From Ascidiimonas meishanensis (GTDB lineage: Bacteria > Bacteroidota > Bacteroidia > Flavobacteriales > Flavobacteriaceae): a stretch of 64,000 nt of DNA. Position numbers and translations under genes: made by a program. This document shows positions 62,970 to 64,000 of the stretch, in pieces. The stretch lies in the NCBI RefSeq assembly GCF_037782385.1, contig NZ_JBBEXD010000009.1:62001-126000 (forward strand), written 5' to 3'. The notes beneath the pieces were generated by a model. It ran no database searches. It was not told where the DNA came from and saw only the letters and a list, made by a program, of their open reading frames with translations. How positions within the stretch are numbered: position 1 is the first letter of the stretch; every line of letters starts with the position of its first letter.

Positions 62970-63914
62970 ATGAAAAAAACAATTGTCTTAGCCCTTTTAA
63001 TTCTTCTTGGCTATCTGGTTACAGACAGCATTGTTTTTCTTGGTTTACGCTATTTAGATAAAAATGTTTATACTGGGCAAACTTCTGGCAAAGTGAATCA
63101 ATTTTTGGGTTTAAAAGATTCTGTGAACACCTTAGTTTTTGGCAGCTCTAGAGCAAATCACCACATAGATATTCTTGAATTAGATAGTTCTGCTTTCAAC
63201 ATGGGAGTGGATGCTACCAAAATTGGATATGCTGCTGCTTTAATAGAAACGCTAACCAAAAAGAATCAACAAATTTTTGTTCATATAGACCAAAATAGTT
63301 TACTGGATCCAGATAATTCATATACAGGAAAAGATTGCTTAAGTCTTATAAACTTGGTTGATAGGGAAGAAGGCATTAGAAGTGTAATTGAAGAATTATT
63401 TCCAGAAGAGTTGAGTATTTTAAAAATATCTAAGAGTTATGCTTATAATGGCAAAACATTAGGTTTTTTTAAAAATTACTTTAAACCTTCTTACGATTAT
63501 AAAAAATATCATGGATATGATCCGCTAGTTCCTAATGAGACTCAAAAAGAGGTTTTTTTGGATTTATGGAATAATAAAGGAAGAGATTCTATAGGCTACA
63601 ACCATATAATTGGAATAAATCCATTGGTAGAAAAGCTTATTGATAGAATTAAGAAAAAATGTCTTGAAAATGAATCTTCCTTGGTTTTCTTTACTTCGCC
63701 TACACTTAACCATATTAATCCAGCATTAATAGAGCGTACCCAGAACTTTTTTGAATCTAAGAATATTAGGTATTATGATTATACCTATGTATTCAATAAT
63801 TTTAATCCAGAGTATTGGAAAGATTTCACGCACCTGTCCGCTAGAGGAGCAAATCAATTCACACTACATTTAAAATCAAACCTCACAACATATAATAAAA
63901 AACAAATGGATTAG
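62970..63914 (+). CDS. SGNH/DltD-like O-acetylation partner, GSSR type, pair 4
   Basis: A 314-residue protein with an N-terminal anchor (about 4-26). Block I is 'LVFGSSRANHHID' with predicted nucleophile S60, and 'KDFTHLSARGA' gives D285 and H288. This is the D-x-x-H variant, and the block I GSSR form is shared with pair 3. It is probably periplasmic and follows the MBOAT by 2 bp. The gene is complete, ending 86 bp before the window end. Confidence 0.78.
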   Translation: MKKTIVLALLILLGYLVTDSIVFLGLRYLDKNVYTGQTSGKVNQFLGLKDSVNTLVFGSSRANHHIDILELDSSAFNMGVDATKIGYAAALIETLTKKNQQIFVHIDQNSLLDPDNSYTGKDCLSLINLVDREEGIRSVIEELFPEELSILKISKSYAYNGKTLGFFKNYFKPSYDYKKYHGYDPLVPNETQKEVFLDLWNNKGRDSIGYNHIIGINPLVEKLIDRIKKKCLENESSLVFFTSPTLNHINPALIERTQNFFESKNIRYYDYTYVFNNFNPEYWKDFTHLSARGANQFTLHLKSNLTTYNKKQMD

Positions 63915-64000
63915 TTATAATATAAGTTGCAAAATGTTAAATATTCATTAATTTTAGGTGCATGTAATCCATCAGCTAAGAATCAAGCGTATATCTTTAG

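Noticed and set aside
1..64000. CRISPR arrays, tRNA, rRNA and insertion sequences
   Set aside because: No regularly spaced direct repeats, no tRNA-like or rRNA-like sequence and no transposase motif was seen.

Overview
The window is AT-rich, densely coded DNA from a member of the Bacteroidetes, most likely family Flavobacteriaceae. The evidence is a bacillithiol gene (bshA), Bacteroidetes-style LptD and TamB proteins, -7 promoter elements of the form TAnnTTTG, several TTG/GTG starts with little Shine-Dalgarno sequence, and a long surface-polysaccharide locus with stand-alone MBOAT/SGNH acetylation pairs. I cannot name the genus. No rRNA, tRNA, CRISPR array or insertion sequence was seen.

Region 1 (1-21694) is a chromosomal backbone. 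It holds the end of tamB, a sodium:solute symporter, glycolysis genes (pfkA, gapA) with a BadF-type sugar kinase, and a ridA/lptD operon. It continues with an envelope run (amidase, MlaD), a membrane Fe-S/HAD/CCG electron-transfer set, a GH3-serine hydrolase fusion, bshA and a PrcB-like protein. A bidirectional hairpin terminator separates the kinase from ridA.

Region 2 (21893-64000) is a very large exopolysaccharide, capsule or O-antigen locus. The plus-strand left end has two MBOAT+SGNH acyl-transfer pairs (21893-26663). A minus-strand block follows (26679-32806): ATP-grasp enzyme, GT2, an ATP-grasp/FemAB-GNAT fusion, the initiating sugar transferase and a divergent DegT-like protein. A formyltransferase (32874-33731) is transcribed divergently from that block, with a palindrome over its promoter. 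The second minus-strand block (38463-59944) carries a CapK-like ligase, four GT4 glycosyltransferases, an asparagine-synthase-type amidotransferase and a third MBOAT/SGNH pair. It also has a Wzy-like polymerase, a MurJ/Wzx-type flippase, two nucleotide-sugar dehydrogenases and two 4-epimerases. An OafA-like acyltransferase, an anchored alpha/beta hydrolase and a glucosamine-inositolphosphorylceramide-transferase-like protein complete it. The plus-strand right end (60162-63914) has a secreted beta-helix protein and a fourth MBOAT/SGNH pair, echoing the AlgG-AlgI-AlgJ layout of alginate loci.

Region 2 is interrupted at 33732-38462 by material that does not look like polysaccharide synthesis: two long non-coding stretches, a metallo-beta-lactamase-fold lipoprotein, a lipoprotein ending in a CxxCH heme-type motif and a small membrane protein, with a strong bidirectional terminator. 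This may be an insertion.

Inferred working model: the sugar transferase starts repeat units on the lipid carrier. Ugd plus a GlcA 4-epimerase, and a TviB/WbpO-type dehydrogenase plus a WbpP/TviC-type epimerase, supply two kinds of uronic acid. The amidotransferase, formyltransferase and ATP-grasp/FemAB enzymes add nitrogen-linked decorations, the GT4/GT2 enzymes extend the unit, and the flippase and Wzy-like protein export and polymerise it. The four MBOAT/SGNH pairs and the OafA-like enzyme then O-acylate it. Chain-length and outer-membrane export genes (Wzc/Wza types) are not in the window.
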